From positions 20,565 to 84,564 of the forward strand of contig JAKLPS010000030.1 of assembly GCA_022013695.1 (NCBI GenBank): a stretch of DNA of 64,000 nt, given 5' to 3'. Numbering within the stretch: position 1 is the first letter of the stretch; each line of letters begins with the position of its first letter. The notes under the pieces are model-generated. The model had not been told where the DNA came from and did not search any database. It saw nothing but the letters and a program-made list of their open reading frames with translations. The position numbers and the translations under genes are program-made. The DNA is from Weeksellaceae bacterium. Lineage in GTDB: Bacteria > Bacteroidota > Bacteroidia > Flavobacteriales > Weeksellaceae. Below, one piece after another: positions 19,812 to 28,393 of this stretch.

Positions 19812-20594
19812 ATGATTCTATTGAGAAATAAAAAGCCATTAATATTGGCAAAAATAATCTATGACAAAGTTTTTAATACAAAATTGTCACATTTCAATGA
19901 TTTAAAATTCTTGTTTGAAGATAAAGAAGGAATAGAAATCGGGGGGCCAAGTCCTTTTTTTTCAAAAAACGGTTTTGTGCCACTATATGGGTTAGCGAAG
20001 GGTATTGATGGCTGTAACTTTAGCAGTAATACCGTCTGGGAAGGCGAAATAAAGGAAGGAAACACCTATCACTATGGTGATGAAAAGACAGGTCACCAGT
20101 TTATTTGTGAAGGAGCAGATGTGGAAATTATTCCAAAAAATCATTATGATTTCGTGCTTTCCTGTAATAATTTGGAGCACATTGCCAATCCTTTAAAAGC
20201 CGTTTCAAATTGGCTGAATTTGCTGAAAAATGACGGTGCTATTGTTCTTGTACTACCGCGTAAGGAATCCAATTTTGATCACAAAAGACCAGTTACAAAA
20301 TTCCAGCATCTATTAGAAGACTATAATGCAAAGATTGGGGAAGACGACTTAACCCATCTGCCCGATATTTTGGAATTGCACGATATAGAGCTCGATCCAC
20401 CGCTAAATGGAAGCAAGGAGAATCTAAAAAACCGAGGCCAGGATAATCTTAATAACCGTTGTTTGCATCATCATGTTTTCGACTTGGCACTTTTGGAAGA
20501 GATATGTAACTTCTTTCATCTAGAGGTCGTGGCAAAGGAAAGTAAAACGACTGATCACGTGATAATTGCAAGAAAAAAAATGTCTGTAAATTAA
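19812..20594 (+). CDS. Class I SAM-dependent methyltransferase
   Basis: A 260-residue protein with a methyltransferase-like core. IEIGGPSPFF near residue 37 takes the place of the glycine-rich motif I, and FVLSCNNLEHIANPLKAVSNW with the following GAIVLVLPRKE are motifs typical of type 11 methyltransferases. FDHKRPVTKFQHLLEDY is seen in enzymes near polysaccharide or LPS gene clusters, but no such cluster is adjacent here. Its flanks are AT-rich and the gene stands alone, so lateral gain is possible. Target unknown. Confidence 0.72.
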   Translation: MILLRNKKPLILAKIIYDKVFNTKLSHFNDLKFLFEDKEGIEIGGPSPFFSKNGFVPLYGLAKGIDGCNFSSNTVWEGEIKEGNTYHYGDEKTGHQFICEGADVEIIPKNHYDFVLSCNNLEHIANPLKAVSNWLNLLKNDGAIVLVLPRKESNFDHKRPVTKFQHLLEDYNAKIGEDDLTHLPDILELHDIELDPPLNGSKENLKNRGQDNLNNRCLHHHVFDLALLEEICNFFHLEVVAKESKTTDHVIIARKKMSVN

Positions 20595-20634
20595 GACGCA
20601 AACCCACAAACCACATAATATTTTCAGATAAAAG

Positions 20635-20660
20635 AGATGCAGATTCGCATCTTTTTTTTA
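20635..20660. terminator. Hairpin between the methyltransferase and metF
   Basis: Stem AGATGC (20635-20640) / GCATCT (20647-20652) with a 6-nt loop and a long T-run on the plus strand; the minus strand shows a shorter T-run. It serves the two converging genes and marks the end of the methionine array. Confidence 0.7.
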
Positions 20661-20662
20661 TT

Positions 20663-21619
20663 TTAGAAGACGGCTCTTCCTATTTTCAGAATATTATCAC
20701 TTTTTCCCATCGAATAGAAATGCAGAACCGGAACGCCGAAATCCGAGAGTTCTTTGCATTGGCTGATGGCCCACTCCACACCCACTTCGCGCACATCATT
20801 ATTGGTTTTGCATTTGAGAACTTCTGAGATCAGAGGTTCGGGTAAATCGATTTTGAAAACCTGAGGCAGCAGTTGCAAGTGAGTTTTGGTTGCGATCGGT
20901 TTGATTCCCGGAATAATGGGAACATCGATGCCAATTTCTCTCGCCTGTTTTACAAATTCAAAATATTTCTGATTATCGAAAAACATTTGGGTCACGATGT
21001 AATCTGCACCAGCATCCACTTTTTTCTTCAGCATTTGAAGGTCGTAATTCATCGATGGCGCTTCCATATGTTTCTCGGGATAACCCGCTACACCAATGCA
21101 AAAACTACTGCTGTCATCGCATTTGATCTCCTGGTGAAGATATTTTCCCGTGCCAAGATCGTGAATCTGTTTCACCAAATCCGATGCATATTTGTGTCCG
21201 CCTTTTGACTGCTCAAAATATTTCTCACCCTTCATCGCATCGCCTCGCAAAGCTACAATGTTATTGATTCCCAAATACATACAATCTACTAAAAGATATT
21301 CAGTCTCTTCTTTGGTAAATCCACCGCAAAGAACGTGAGGAACGGTATCTACGTTATATTTATGCTGAATAGCGGCGCAAATCCCCAAAGTTCCAGGACG
21401 CATTCTGGTGATCTTTCTTTCCATTAGGCCATTGCCCCTTTCGATGAAAACATATTCTTCACGGGAAGTGGTTACATCTATAAAAGGCGGATTGAACTCC
21501 ATCAAAGGATCGATGTTTTGATATAAATCTGCGATTCCGACGCCTTTTTGTGGCGGAACAATCTCAAAAGAGAAAAGCGTTTTTCCGTTGGCGTTTTTTA
21601 TATGGTCGGTAATTTTCAT
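20663..21619 (-). CDS. metF: Methylenetetrahydrofolate reductase
   Basis: Reduces 5,10-methylene-THF to 5-methyl-THF, the methyl donor for MetH. The 318 residues form the FAD-binding TIM barrel: TLFSFEIVPPQKGVG near residue 14 with the catalytic glutamate, FIDVTTSREEY, VPHVLCGGFTKEE, and GVAGYPEKHMEAPS. VTQMFFDNQKYFEFV and PIIPGIKPI complete the family pattern. It is the last gene of the methionine array; a 17-bp gap separates it from the small secreted protein gene upstream. Confidence 0.95.
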   Translation of the reverse strand: MKITDHIKNANGKTLFSFEIVPPQKGVGIADLYQNIDPLMEFNPPFIDVTTSREEYVFIERGNGLMERKITRMRPGTLGICAAIQHKYNVDTVPHVLCGGFTKEETEYLLVDCMYLGINNIVALRGDAMKGEKYFEQSKGGHKYASDLVKQIHDLGTGKYLHQEIKCDDSSSFCIGVAGYPEKHMEAPSMNYDLQMLKKKVDAGADYIVTQMFFDNQKYFEFVKQAREIGIDVPIIPGIKPIATKTHLQLLPQVFKIDLPEPLISEVLKCKTNNDVREVGVEWAISQCKELSDFGVPVLHFYSMGKSDNILKIGRAVF

Positions 21620-21636
21620 TTTTGTTGTTTGTTGTT

Positions 21637-22119
21637 CTAATTTTTATAAATCCAATCTGTAATTAATGTATTGGATTCTCCACAACGATCATAAGTATCG
21701 AGATTGAAGCTAATTTTGAATCTATATTTTTTATCATTAAAAGTTTCAAAAAATTTACTATTTCTTAAAACTTCAAAATCAGACTTGATATCAACATCAT
21801 AAACAAAAGTTTCCTTTGGTTTTAGCTTTTTATATTTATCATTGTAAAGAAAGCAATCTATATCTTTTGTTCCCAGAGGAATTTTATCGAAAGACTTTGT
21901 TTTTTCATCATACCATTCAAAATCATTGAGCATCATATTACAAAAGTTAATTTCCCTTCTAATTCTAAAAGATTTATTATCAATGTTTTTTATGAATAAT
22001 TTTAATTTTCCTGTTTCTTTTAAATTTTCTGAATTTACTGTAACCAAATAATCACAATGTTCTTGTGAAAAAACAATGGAATTCATGACTAAAAGAATGA
22101 ACGAAATTATATTTTTCAT
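21637..22119 (-). CDS. Small secreted protein in the methionine array
   Basis: A 160-residue protein with a signal peptide (MKNIISFILLVMNSIVFSQ) and a lysine/aspartate-rich mature part containing four or five cysteines (HCDYL, FCNMM, DCFLY, DRCGES). I do not recognise the family. It is tucked between metH C-part (8 bp) and metF (17 bp) in the same direction, so it must be transcribed with them unless it has its own promoter. Nothing in it suggests a methionine role. Its base composition is more AT-rich than its neighbours, which hints at insertion. Confidence 0.7.
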   Translation of the reverse strand: MKNIISFILLVMNSIVFSQEHCDYLVTVNSENLKETGKLKLFIKNIDNKSFRIRREINFCNMMLNDFEWYDEKTKSFDKIPLGTKDIDCFLYNDKYKKLKPKETFVYDVDIKSDFEVLRNSKFFETFNDKKYRFKISFNLDTYDRCGESNTLITDWIYKN

Positions 22120-22127
22120 AACAATTT

Positions 22128-24791
22128 TTAATCAGCCAAATTCGGGCTCAGCCATTTTCTCGCATATTCTAGGTCGACGTCTTTTCTTTCGGCATAATCT
22201 TTCAGTTGGTCTTCATCAATTTTTCCAACGCCGAAATATTTGGACTTTTCATTTCCAAAATAATAGCCAGAAACGGCCGCCGTTGGCCACATTGCCAAAC
22301 TTTCCGTCAAAGTTACCCCAATTTTTTCATCCACTTTTAGCAAATCCCAAATGGTTAATTTATCCAAATGGTCTGGACAGGCCGGATAGCCTGGAGCCGG
22401 ACGGATTCCCAAATATTTTTCTTTAATCAAATCGTCATTCGTCAAAGTTTCATTTTCTGAATAACCCCAATATTCGGTTCTGACTTTTTTATGAAGATAT
22501 TCTGCGAAGGCTTCAGCCAAACGATCCGCCAAAGCTTTGACCATTATTGCATTGTAGTCATCCATTTTATTTTCATATTCTTTTGCCAATTCGTCAGCGC
22601 CAAAACCTGTACAAACGCAGAAAACTCCGATATAATCGTGCTTTCCGGAATTTTCGGGTGCAATAAAATCTGAAAGTGCAAAATATTCTTTTCCTTCCGA
22701 TTTTTTATGCTGCTGACGCAAAGTTCTGAAAGTCGATATCACATTGTGATTGTCATCATAAACCAAAATATCATCACGTTCAGTCGCGTTCGCAGGGAAA
22801 ATTCCGAAAATAGCTTTGCCTGTAAAACTTTTCTCTTTCAGAATTTTTTTAAGCATCGTTTTGGCTTCATAAAACAAAATCGTCGCTTGTTCACCAACAA
22901 CATTATCTGTCAAGATATCAGGGAACTTTCCAAACAATTGCCAGCTTCTGAAAAACGGCGACCAGTCGATAAACTCTAACAATTCATCCAGATCCTGGTC
23001 TTCAATTACAGTAATTCCTAATTTTTTCGGAGTATGAATGTCTTCATTTTCCCAATCAATTTTGAATTTCTGTCTTCTCGCTTCTTGAATAGTAACGTAT
23101 TCTTTATCAACTTGACGGTTCAGGAATTTTTCCCGGAAATCGTCGTAGTCTTTTCTCAATTCTAAAGAGTAAACGCTGGATTTATCCTTATTTAAAAGAG
23201 AACTTACGACACCAACTGCTCGGGAAGCATCGTTCACGTGAACAACTGTATTGGAATACTTTGGTGAAATTTTCACTGCTGTATGGGCTTTGGAAGTTGT
23301 TGCCCCACCAATCAATAATGGGAAACTAAGGTTTCGTCTTTCCAATTCTGAAGCTAGATGAACCATTTCGTCCAGACTTGGCGTAATCAAGCCGCTTAAA
23401 CCAATGATATCGACGTTTTCGTCAATCGCCGTTTGGATAATTTTATCAGCAGGAACCATCACACCGAGATCCACAATTTCATAATTATTACAACCCAAAA
23501 CCACACTCACAATATTTTTTCCGATATCGTGAACGTCGCCTTTTACGGTTGCCATTAATATTTTTCCGTTCGCAGGTCTTGTTCCGTCTTTTTCAGCTTC
23601 GATGAAAGGTTGAAGGTAAGCCACGGCTTTTTTCATTACTCTAGCTGATTTTACGACCTGAGGCAGGAACATTTTTCCGCTCCCGAAAAGGTCGCCAACA
23701 ACGCCCATTCCGGTCATTAGATTAACCTCGATCACGTGAAGCGGTTTTTCTGATTGTAATCTTGCCTCTTCCGTATCTTCTTCGATAAAACGGTCAAGTC
23801 CTTTAACTAATGAATGCGTGATTCTTTCCTGCAAAGGCATTTCGCGCCAAGCCAAATCTTCGGCTTTTTCTTTTTTGGTAGATTTTACTCTTTCGGAATA
23901 ATCTAATAATCTTTCTGTTGCATCGTCTTTTCTGTCGAGCATCACGTCCTCAACCAATTCCAAAAGTTCTTTCGGAATTTCGTCATAAACTTCCAGCATC
24001 GTGGGGTTTACAATTCCCATATTCATTCCCGCTTTTATCGCGTGGTAGAGGAAAACAGAATGCATCGCTTCCCGTACAGAATCGTTCCCTCGGAAAGAAA
24101 ATGAAACGTTGGAAACGCCACCGCTAACGGATGCGTAAGGAAGATTTTGACGAACCCAGCGCGTCGCCTCGATAAAATCGATGGCATTTCTGCGGTGTTC
24201 TTCCATTCCCGTTGCCACTGGGAAAATATTCAAATCGAAAATAATATCTTCTGCCGGAAAGTTGAGCTGATTGACCAAAATATCATAAGAACGTTTGGTG
24301 ATTTCCAGTCTTCTTTCAAAATTATCAGCTTGTCCAACTTCATCAAAAGCCATTACAATCACAGCGGCGCCGTAACGTTTGATTGCTTTGGCGTGTTTGA
24401 TGAACTCTTCTTCACCTTCCTTCAAACTGATGGAATTGACCACCGCCTTTCCCTGAACAACCTGTAATCCAGCTTCTAAGATTTCCCATTTTGAGGAATC
24501 AATCATAATGGGGATTCTGGAAATATCTGGTTCTGAAGCAATTAAGTTAAGAAATTTTACCATCGACGCTTTGCCGTCAATCAAGCCGTCATCGAAATTG
24601 ACGTCCAGAATTTGTGCGCCACCATCCACCTGATGACGGGCAATATCGAGCGCTTCGGAAAATTTTTCTTCCTTAATTAATCGAAGAAATTTTTTGGAAC
24701 CAGCTACATTGGTTCTTTCACCAACATTGATGAAGTTGGATTCTGGAGTTATGATCAAAGGTTCGAGACCAGATAATTTTAAGTATTTCAT
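22128..24791 (-). CDS. metH: Cobalamin-dependent methionine synthase, C-terminal subunit (folate, B12 and activation domains)
   Basis: An 887-residue protein holding three of the four MetH domains. The start MKYLKLSG at 24791 is preferred; the frame from 24815 adds eight residues. The pterin-binding barrel begins at [16 protein letters not shown], the B12 cap and Rossmann domains follow, with DVHDIG (Asp419, His421) as the lower-ligand histidine motif, and the C-terminal SAM-activation domain has the [12 protein letters not shown] motif. The homocysteine-binding domain is absent here and is encoded separately upstream, as is usual in flavobacteria. A transposase element lies between the two genes. 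Confidence 0.93.
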   Translation of the reverse strand: MKYLKLSGLEPLIITPESNFINVGERTNVAGSKKFLRLIKEEKFSEALDIARHQVDGGAQILDVNFDDGLIDGKASMVKFLNLIASEPDISRIPIMIDSSKWEILEAGLQVVQGKAVVNSISLKEGEEEFIKHAKAIKRYGAAVIVMAFDEVGQADNFERRLEITKRSYDILVNQLNFPAEDIIFDLNIFPVATGMEEHRRNAIDFIEATRWVRQNLPYASVSGGVSNVSFSFRGNDSVREAMHSVFLYHAIKAGMNMGIVNPTMLEVYDEIPKELLELVEDVMLDRKDDATERLLDYSERVKSTKKEKAEDLAWREMPLQERITHSLVKGLDRFIEEDTEEARLQSEKPLHVIEVNLMTGMGVVGDLFGSGKMFLPQVVKSARVMKKAVAYLQPFIEAEKDGTRPANGKILMATVKGDVHDIGKNIVSVVLGCNNYEIVDLGVMVPADKIIQTAIDENVDIIGLSGLITPSLDEMVHLASELERRNLSFPLLIGGATTSKAHTAVKISPKYSNTVVHVNDASRAVGVVSSLLNKDKSSVYSLELRKDYDDFREKFLNRQVDKEYVTIQEARRQKFKIDWENEDIHTPKKLGITVIEDQDLDELLEFIDWSPFFRSWQLFGKFPDILTDNVVGEQATILFYEAKTMLKKILKEKSFTGKAIFGIFPANATERDDILVYDDNHNVISTFRTLRQQHKKSEGKEYFALSDFIAPENSGKHDYIGVFCVCTGFGADELAKEYENKMDDYNAIMVKALADRLAEAFAEYLHKKVRTEYWGYSENETLTNDDLIKEKYLGIRPAPGYPACPDHLDKLTIWDLLKVDEKIGVTLTESLAMWPTAAVSGYYFGNEKSKYFGVGKIDEDQLKDYAERKDVDLEYARKWLSPNLAD

Positions 24792-24810
24792 TTTGTTTTG
24801 TTCAATTAAA

Positions 24811-25519
24811 GCCACGAAGTGGTTATATCATTAGCATTGGGCAAAGCCCAATGAAAAAATGCGCGATATGATGCGAAGCCCTGAAAGGGCGCAATCAATG
24901 GCTTTTGGTATAGCCCAAATTCTTTAATCCCAAATATATTTTTCGTCATATTCAACATTATATTTTTTTAGAAAAGCTAAAAATTCTTCTTGAAATGTTT
25001 TCTTTCTGTGATGTTCTTTTTGATTGACAATGTAATTTTTTACAATTTCCAATTCAGTTGGATTTACAGAAAATGCGCCGTAACCATTTTGCCAATAAAA
25101 ATTTTCAAACGCAACACCTTTTGTTTTAATCCATTTTGAAGAATGTGATTTTACTTCTTCTATTAACTTCATTAAGGCAATCTTCTTAGACAATATACAT
25201 AATATATGAATGTGGTCTTGATATCCACCGACTTGTATAGGATTGCATTCCAAATTTTTGCAAATCCCGCCTAAATAACTAAATAATTCTTCTTTTATTA
25301 AATCAGTTATCAGAGGTTTTCTATGTTTGGTGCTAAAGACAAGATGAACATATATTTTATTTAATGATTGTCCCATTTTTAAAAATTTCAAAATTGTGTT
25401 TTTGTTTCATTGAGGAAAATCTAATGCTATAGATTTCGGTCTTTCAGACCTTTATTAATAACTAAATCTCATTATTCACAGGGTTTTGCCCTATGCTTTT
25501 GATTCCAACACTTCGTGGC
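24811..25519 (-). mobile_element. RAYT-type element with mirror-image REP hairpins
   Basis: A 709-bp unit bounded by inverted 11-nt ends (GCCACGAAGTG at 24811-24821, reverse complement at 25509-25519). Inward from each end come two hairpins in the same order: left CATTGGGC/GCCCAATG (24835-24853) and GCCCT/AGGGC (24878-24890); right AGGG/CCCT (25480-25492) and GGTCT/AGACC (25438-25450). The hairpin stems differ in sequence between sides but keep pairing, and the loop-proximal TGAAAG-type core is shared. A tyrosine transposase gene lies in the middle. This fits REP elements with their cognate RAYT, inserted between the two metH genes. Confidence 0.75.
24924..25376 (-). CDS. REP-associated / IS200-like tyrosine transposase
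   Basis: A 150-residue HUH-superfamily Y1 transposase. The start MGQSLNKIYVHLVFSTKHR at 25376 is typical. The HUH pair is HIH at residues 55-57 in YQDHIHIL, and the catalytic tyrosine is most likely Tyr115 in VKNYIVNQKEHH, a motif shared by IS200/IS605 TnpA and RAYT proteins. The WQNGYGAFSV segment near residue 95 is also diagnostic. The frame is intact. Flanking REP-like hairpins favour a domesticated RAYT over a freely moving IS200, but the two cannot be separated without other copies. Confidence 0.85.
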   Translation of the reverse strand: MGQSLNKIYVHLVFSTKHRKPLITDLIKEELFSYLGGICKNLECNPIQVGGYQDHIHILCILSKKIALMKLIEEVKSHSSKWIKTKGVAFENFYWQNGYGAFSVNPTELEIVKNYIVNQKEHHRKKTFQEEFLAFLKKYNVEYDEKYIWD

Positions 25520-25619
25520 TTTATTCATTGTGCGAAACGAAATGTTTTTTTGTTTTTCATTTATAGCCAATTGTTGATATATTGGTATCTCGATTTATTC
25601 AGAATGAGAATATTCATTT

Positions 25620-26630
25620 TTATATTGTTAAATTAATTTTTCTCGGTTCGTAATTTTTCACCAATTCTGCGATGGCTCTGATGTGTTCGGGCGTTGTTCC
25701 GCAGCAGCCACCGATGATGTTGACTAATCCTTTTTCAGCATATTCTTTGATTTGTTCCGCCATTATTTCGGGACTTTCATCGTATTGACCAAAAGCATTG
25801 GGTAAACCGGCATTGGGATATGCAGAAATATACGTATCAGACTGTTTTGCAATCGTTTCCAAATACGGCGTCAATTGTTTTGCACCCAAGGCGCAATTGA
25901 ATCCTACACTCAATAAGTTGAGATGTGAGACCGAAATCAGGAATGCTTCCGCCGTTTGTCCGCTCAAAGTTCTTCCGGAAGCATCGGTGATAGTTCCGGA
26001 AACCATAATCGGGATTTGGATATTTCTTTCTTCCTGGATTTGGTCGATGGCGAAGAGGGCTGCTTTTGCATTCAACGTGTCGAAGATGGTTTCTACTAAA
26101 AGAATGTCGGAACCGCCGTCCAGCAAAGCCTCTGCCTGTTGTTTGTAAGCAATTCTCAATTCTTCAAAAGTGATGGCTCTGAAAGCTGGGTCGTTCACAT
26201 CAGGGGAAAGCGAAGCCGTTTTATTAGTAGGACCAATAGAACCAGCTACAAATCTTGGCTTGTTGGGATTTTGAGCAGTAAATTCATCACAGACTTTACT
26301 TGCTATTTTTGCAGATTCATAGTTGAGTTCATAGACCAAATCTTCCATATGATAATCTGCCATCGCAATTGTAGTTCCGGAAAACGTGTTGGTTTCGATG
26401 ATGTCTGCGCCGGCTTCCAAGTATTTTTTGTGAATCTCTTCAATAGCTTGAGGTTGAGTGAGAGAGAGCAAATCGTTGTTTCCTTTTACTGGATATTTCC
26501 ATTCTTTGAAACGCTCGCCGCGGTAGTCTTCTTCCGAGAAATTATAGCGCTGAATCATGGTTCCCATTGCGCCGTCCAGAATCAGGATTCTTTCGGAAAT
26601 GGCTTTATAAAGTTGGTCTGTATTTTTCAT
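25620..26630 (-). CDS. metH: Methionine synthase, homocysteine-binding subunit
   Basis: A 336-residue homocysteine S-methyltransferase barrel, equal to the N-terminal domain of Met[22 protein letters not shown] near residue 18 is the family start. Zinc ligands are visible as the cysteine in [10 protein letters not shown] and the pair Cys309-Cys310 in [10 protein letters not shown]. It should bind and activate homocysteine while the second gene product carries folate, B12 and SAM. The two genes are separated by 828 bp holding the RAYT element; both ends of each gene lie at domain borders, so the split is natural rather than a disruption. Confidence 0.92.
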   Translation of the reverse strand: MKNTDQLYKAISERILILDGAMGTMIQRYNFSEEDYRGERFKEWKYPVKGNNDLLSLTQPQAIEEIHKKYLEAGADIIETNTFSGTTIAMADYHMEDLVYELNYESAKIASKVCDEFTAQNPNKPRFVAGSIGPTNKTASLSPDVNDPAFRAITFEELRIAYKQQAEALLDGGSDILLVETIFDTLNAKAALFAIDQIQEERNIQIPIMVSGTITDASGRTLSGQTAEAFLISVSHLNLLSVGFNCALGAKQLTPYLETIAKQSDTYISAYPNAGLPNAFGQYDESPEIMAEQIKEYAEKGLVNIIGGCCGTTPEHIRAIAELVKNYEPRKINLTI

Positions 26631-26646
26631 TTTTTTTCTTTTTATC

Positions 26647-26838
26647 GTTAGAATGAATTCTAACGTTGGTTTATCGGTCGTTCCTACGAAACTCGTCAGA
26701 ATAAATTCTAACGTTGGGTTATCGGCTGTTCCTACGAAACTCGTCAGAACGAATTCTAACGTTGGTTTATCGGTCGTTCCTATGGAACTCGTCAGAATAA
26801 ATTCTAAAGTTTGGTTATCGGTCGTTCCTATGGAACTT
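26647..26838. repeat. Four tandem 48-bp repeats with palindromic core
   Basis: Copies start at 26647, 26695, 26743 and 26791. Each begins with a near-palindrome (GTTAGAAT-GA-ATTCTAAC in copy 1, 8-bp arms) and ends with a second small hairpin GTTCC-TAY-GGAAC, partly decayed in copies 1 and 2. The 48-bp period is a multiple of three, so a spurious frame of 16-residue repeats appears. They fill the gap between metH N-part and metZ together with the structured repeat at 26869-27006. Confidence 0.9.
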
Positions 26839-26868
26839 GTTTTTTATCGTCGATTGAAAAGTAAAAAC

Positions 26869-27006
26869 CTCAACATAGCCCCGATGGGAGCGGCATCCTT
26901 TTTTTGCTTTGACTTCATTTTTTTTGATGACAAATCGTTGTAGCAAAAAAAGATATAGCGGACAGCGGGTTGGAGTCGTGATTCGAAGCGTAAAACTTGT
27001 TGCTCC
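26869..27006 (+). repeat. Structured intergenic repeat, copy A
   Basis: Left arm holds CATAGCCCCGATGGGAG and CGGCATCC plus a T-run ending in TTTTTTTGC; right arm starts GCAAAAAAAGATATAG and continues GCGGACAGCGGGTT. The arms pair: TTTTTTTGC with GCAAAAAAA, ATC with GAT across a bulged C, and CCCG..TG with CA..CGGG across an A/G mismatch. Copies B (32141-32285) and C (63453-63566, minus) share this layout. The loop between arms differs in every copy. Confidence 0.8.
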
Positions 27007-27031
27007 TTCCTTCGACTCAGCTCAGGATGAC

Positions 27032-28198
27032 TTAGTCTAAAGCTTGTTTCAAATCGTCGATAATGTCATCAATATTTTCCAATCCGACGGAGCAACGCAC
27101 CAATCCGGCGGTGATTCCGACCTCGTTCCGCTCATCATCGGAAAGCTTGGAATGCGTTGTGGAAGCGGGATGCGTGACAATCGTCCTTGTGTCTCCCAAG
27201 TTGGCGGAAAGGGAACACAGTTTTATTTTGTTGAGGAAATTTCGGCCGCCTTCGATGCCGTTTTTGACTTCGAAAGCGACGATATTTCCGCCCAATTTCA
27301 TTTGTTTTTTGGCGATTTGGTAGCTTGGATGAGATTTCAGGAATGGGTATTTTACCAATTCAACATTCGGGTGGTTTTCTAGAAACTCCGCCACTTTGAG
27401 CGCATTTTCGCAATGTTTTTCTACGCGAATCGCCAAAGTTTCCAAGCTCTTGCTCAACACCCAAGCATTGAACGGCGACATCGCGGGACCTGTGTTTCTC
27501 GAAAAAAGATAAATTTCGCGAATCAAGTCGGCTTTCCCAACGGCAACGCCACCGAGAACGCGGCCTTGCCCGTCAATGAGTTTCGTTGCAGAATGAACCA
27601 CAATGTCTGCGCCGTATTTAATTGGTTGTTGCAGATAAGGCGTCGCGAAGCAGTTATCTACAACGAAAATGAGATTGTGTTTTCTGGCAATCTGTCCGAA
27701 GAATTCTAAATCTAAAACTTCGATCGCGGGGTTAGTCGGCGTTTCTAAGAATAGTATTTTGGTGTTTGGTTGGATGTATCGTTCTACATTTTCCGAGTCT
27801 TCTGCTTTGAAGTAGGTGGTTTCTATATTCCATTTAGGGAAATATTTCGTGAACAAAGTGTGCGTGGATCCGAAAACCGACTGACAGCTGACGATATGGT
27901 CGCCGGCATCGAGCAAGCTGGCCAATGTGGAATATATTGCGGCCATTCCCGTCGCAAAAGCGTAACCGGATTCGGCGCCTTCCATTTTCGTGATTTTGTC
28001 GACGAATTCTGTGACATTGGGGTTGCTGAATCGGCTGTAGAGATTTTTGTCTTTTTCTTCGGCAAAACTGGCGCGCATATCTTCGGCATCTTCGAAGACG
28101 AAGCTGGAAGTGAGGAATAATGGTGTGGAATGCTCGTCGAACTGGGTTCGTTCGGTTTGCGTTCTGATGGCTAATGTTTCGAAATTTTGATTTTCCAT
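27032..28198 (-). CDS. metZ: O-acylhomoserine sulfhydrylase (trans-sulfuration PLP enzyme)
   Basis: A 388-residue Cys/Met-metabolism PLP enzyme. The Schiff-base lysine is Lys206 in VVHSATKLIDGQGR; YSRFSNPNVTEF near residue 54 and LETPTNPAIEVLDL near residue 151 are family signatures. In its array it sits after metX and the homoserine dehydrogenase, so it should join an acylated homoserine to sulfide, giving homocysteine. The sequence looks like O-succinylhomoserine sulfhydrylase (MetZ), while the neighbouring acyltransferase is MetX-like and probably makes the acetyl ester; the true acyl substrate is therefore open. Confidence 0.88.
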   Translation of the reverse strand: MENQNFETLAIRTQTERTQFDEHSTPLFLTSSFVFEDAEDMRASFAEEKDKNLYSRFSNPNVTEFVDKITKMEGAESGYAFATGMAAIYSTLASLLDAGDHIVSCQSVFGSTHTLFTKYFPKWNIETTYFKAEDSENVERYIQPNTKILFLETPTNPAIEVLDLEFFGQIARKHNLIFVVDNCFATPYLQQPIKYGADIVVHSATKLIDGQGRVLGGVAVGKADLIREIYLFSRNTGPAMSPFNAWVLSKSLETLAIRVEKHCENALKVAEFLENHPNVELVKYPFLKSHPSYQIAKKQMKLGGNIVAFEVKNGIEGGRNFLNKIKLCSLSANLGDTRTIVTHPASTTHSKLSDDERNEVGITAGLVRCSVGLENIDDIIDDLKQALD

Positions 28199-28221
28199 TA
28201 TTTTGAATTGTTTATTTTTTT

Positions 28222-28390
28222 GTTGGAATGAATTCCAATACTATTAAATTGGTCGTTCCGATATTTATTTTTTTCGTTGGAATGAATTCCAACGCTTTTA
28301 GAATGCTATTAAATTGGTCGTTTCGATATTTATTTTTTTTCGTTGGAATGAATTCCGACTCTTTTAAATCGGCCGTTCCTACGGAACTAA
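28222..28390. repeat. Three dispersed palindromic repeats upstream of metZ
   Basis: Copies of GTTGGAATGAATTCCAAC occur at 28222-28239 (last base changed), 28276-28293 and 28342-28359 (one change), each followed by AAATYGGYCGTTYC. They are related to the 48-bp tandem repeat at 26647-26838: same palindrome design with GG/CC in place of AG/CT, and the same GTTCC-TAC-GGAAC tail after copy 3. They fill most of the 195-bp gap between the dehydrogenase gene and metZ. Confidence 0.85.
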
Positions 28391-28393
28391 ACG

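Noticed and set aside
24811..25619. Cobalamin riboswitch before metH
   Set aside because: No B12-box-like sequence was seen in the gaps; only REP-type hairpins occur.
22128..26630. metH split by transposon insertion
   Set aside because: Each gene starts and ends cleanly at a domain border, and a two-gene MetH is usual in flavobacteria, so the RAYT element probably entered an existing gap.
26647..26838. CRISPR array
   Set aside because: The repeats are contiguous without unique spacers, and no cas genes are present.
26653..26943. Frame of 96 residues with 16-residue repeats
   Set aside because: It is a by-product of the 48-bp tandem repeat, whose period is a multiple of three; it has no start signal or domain and runs on into the structured repeat.
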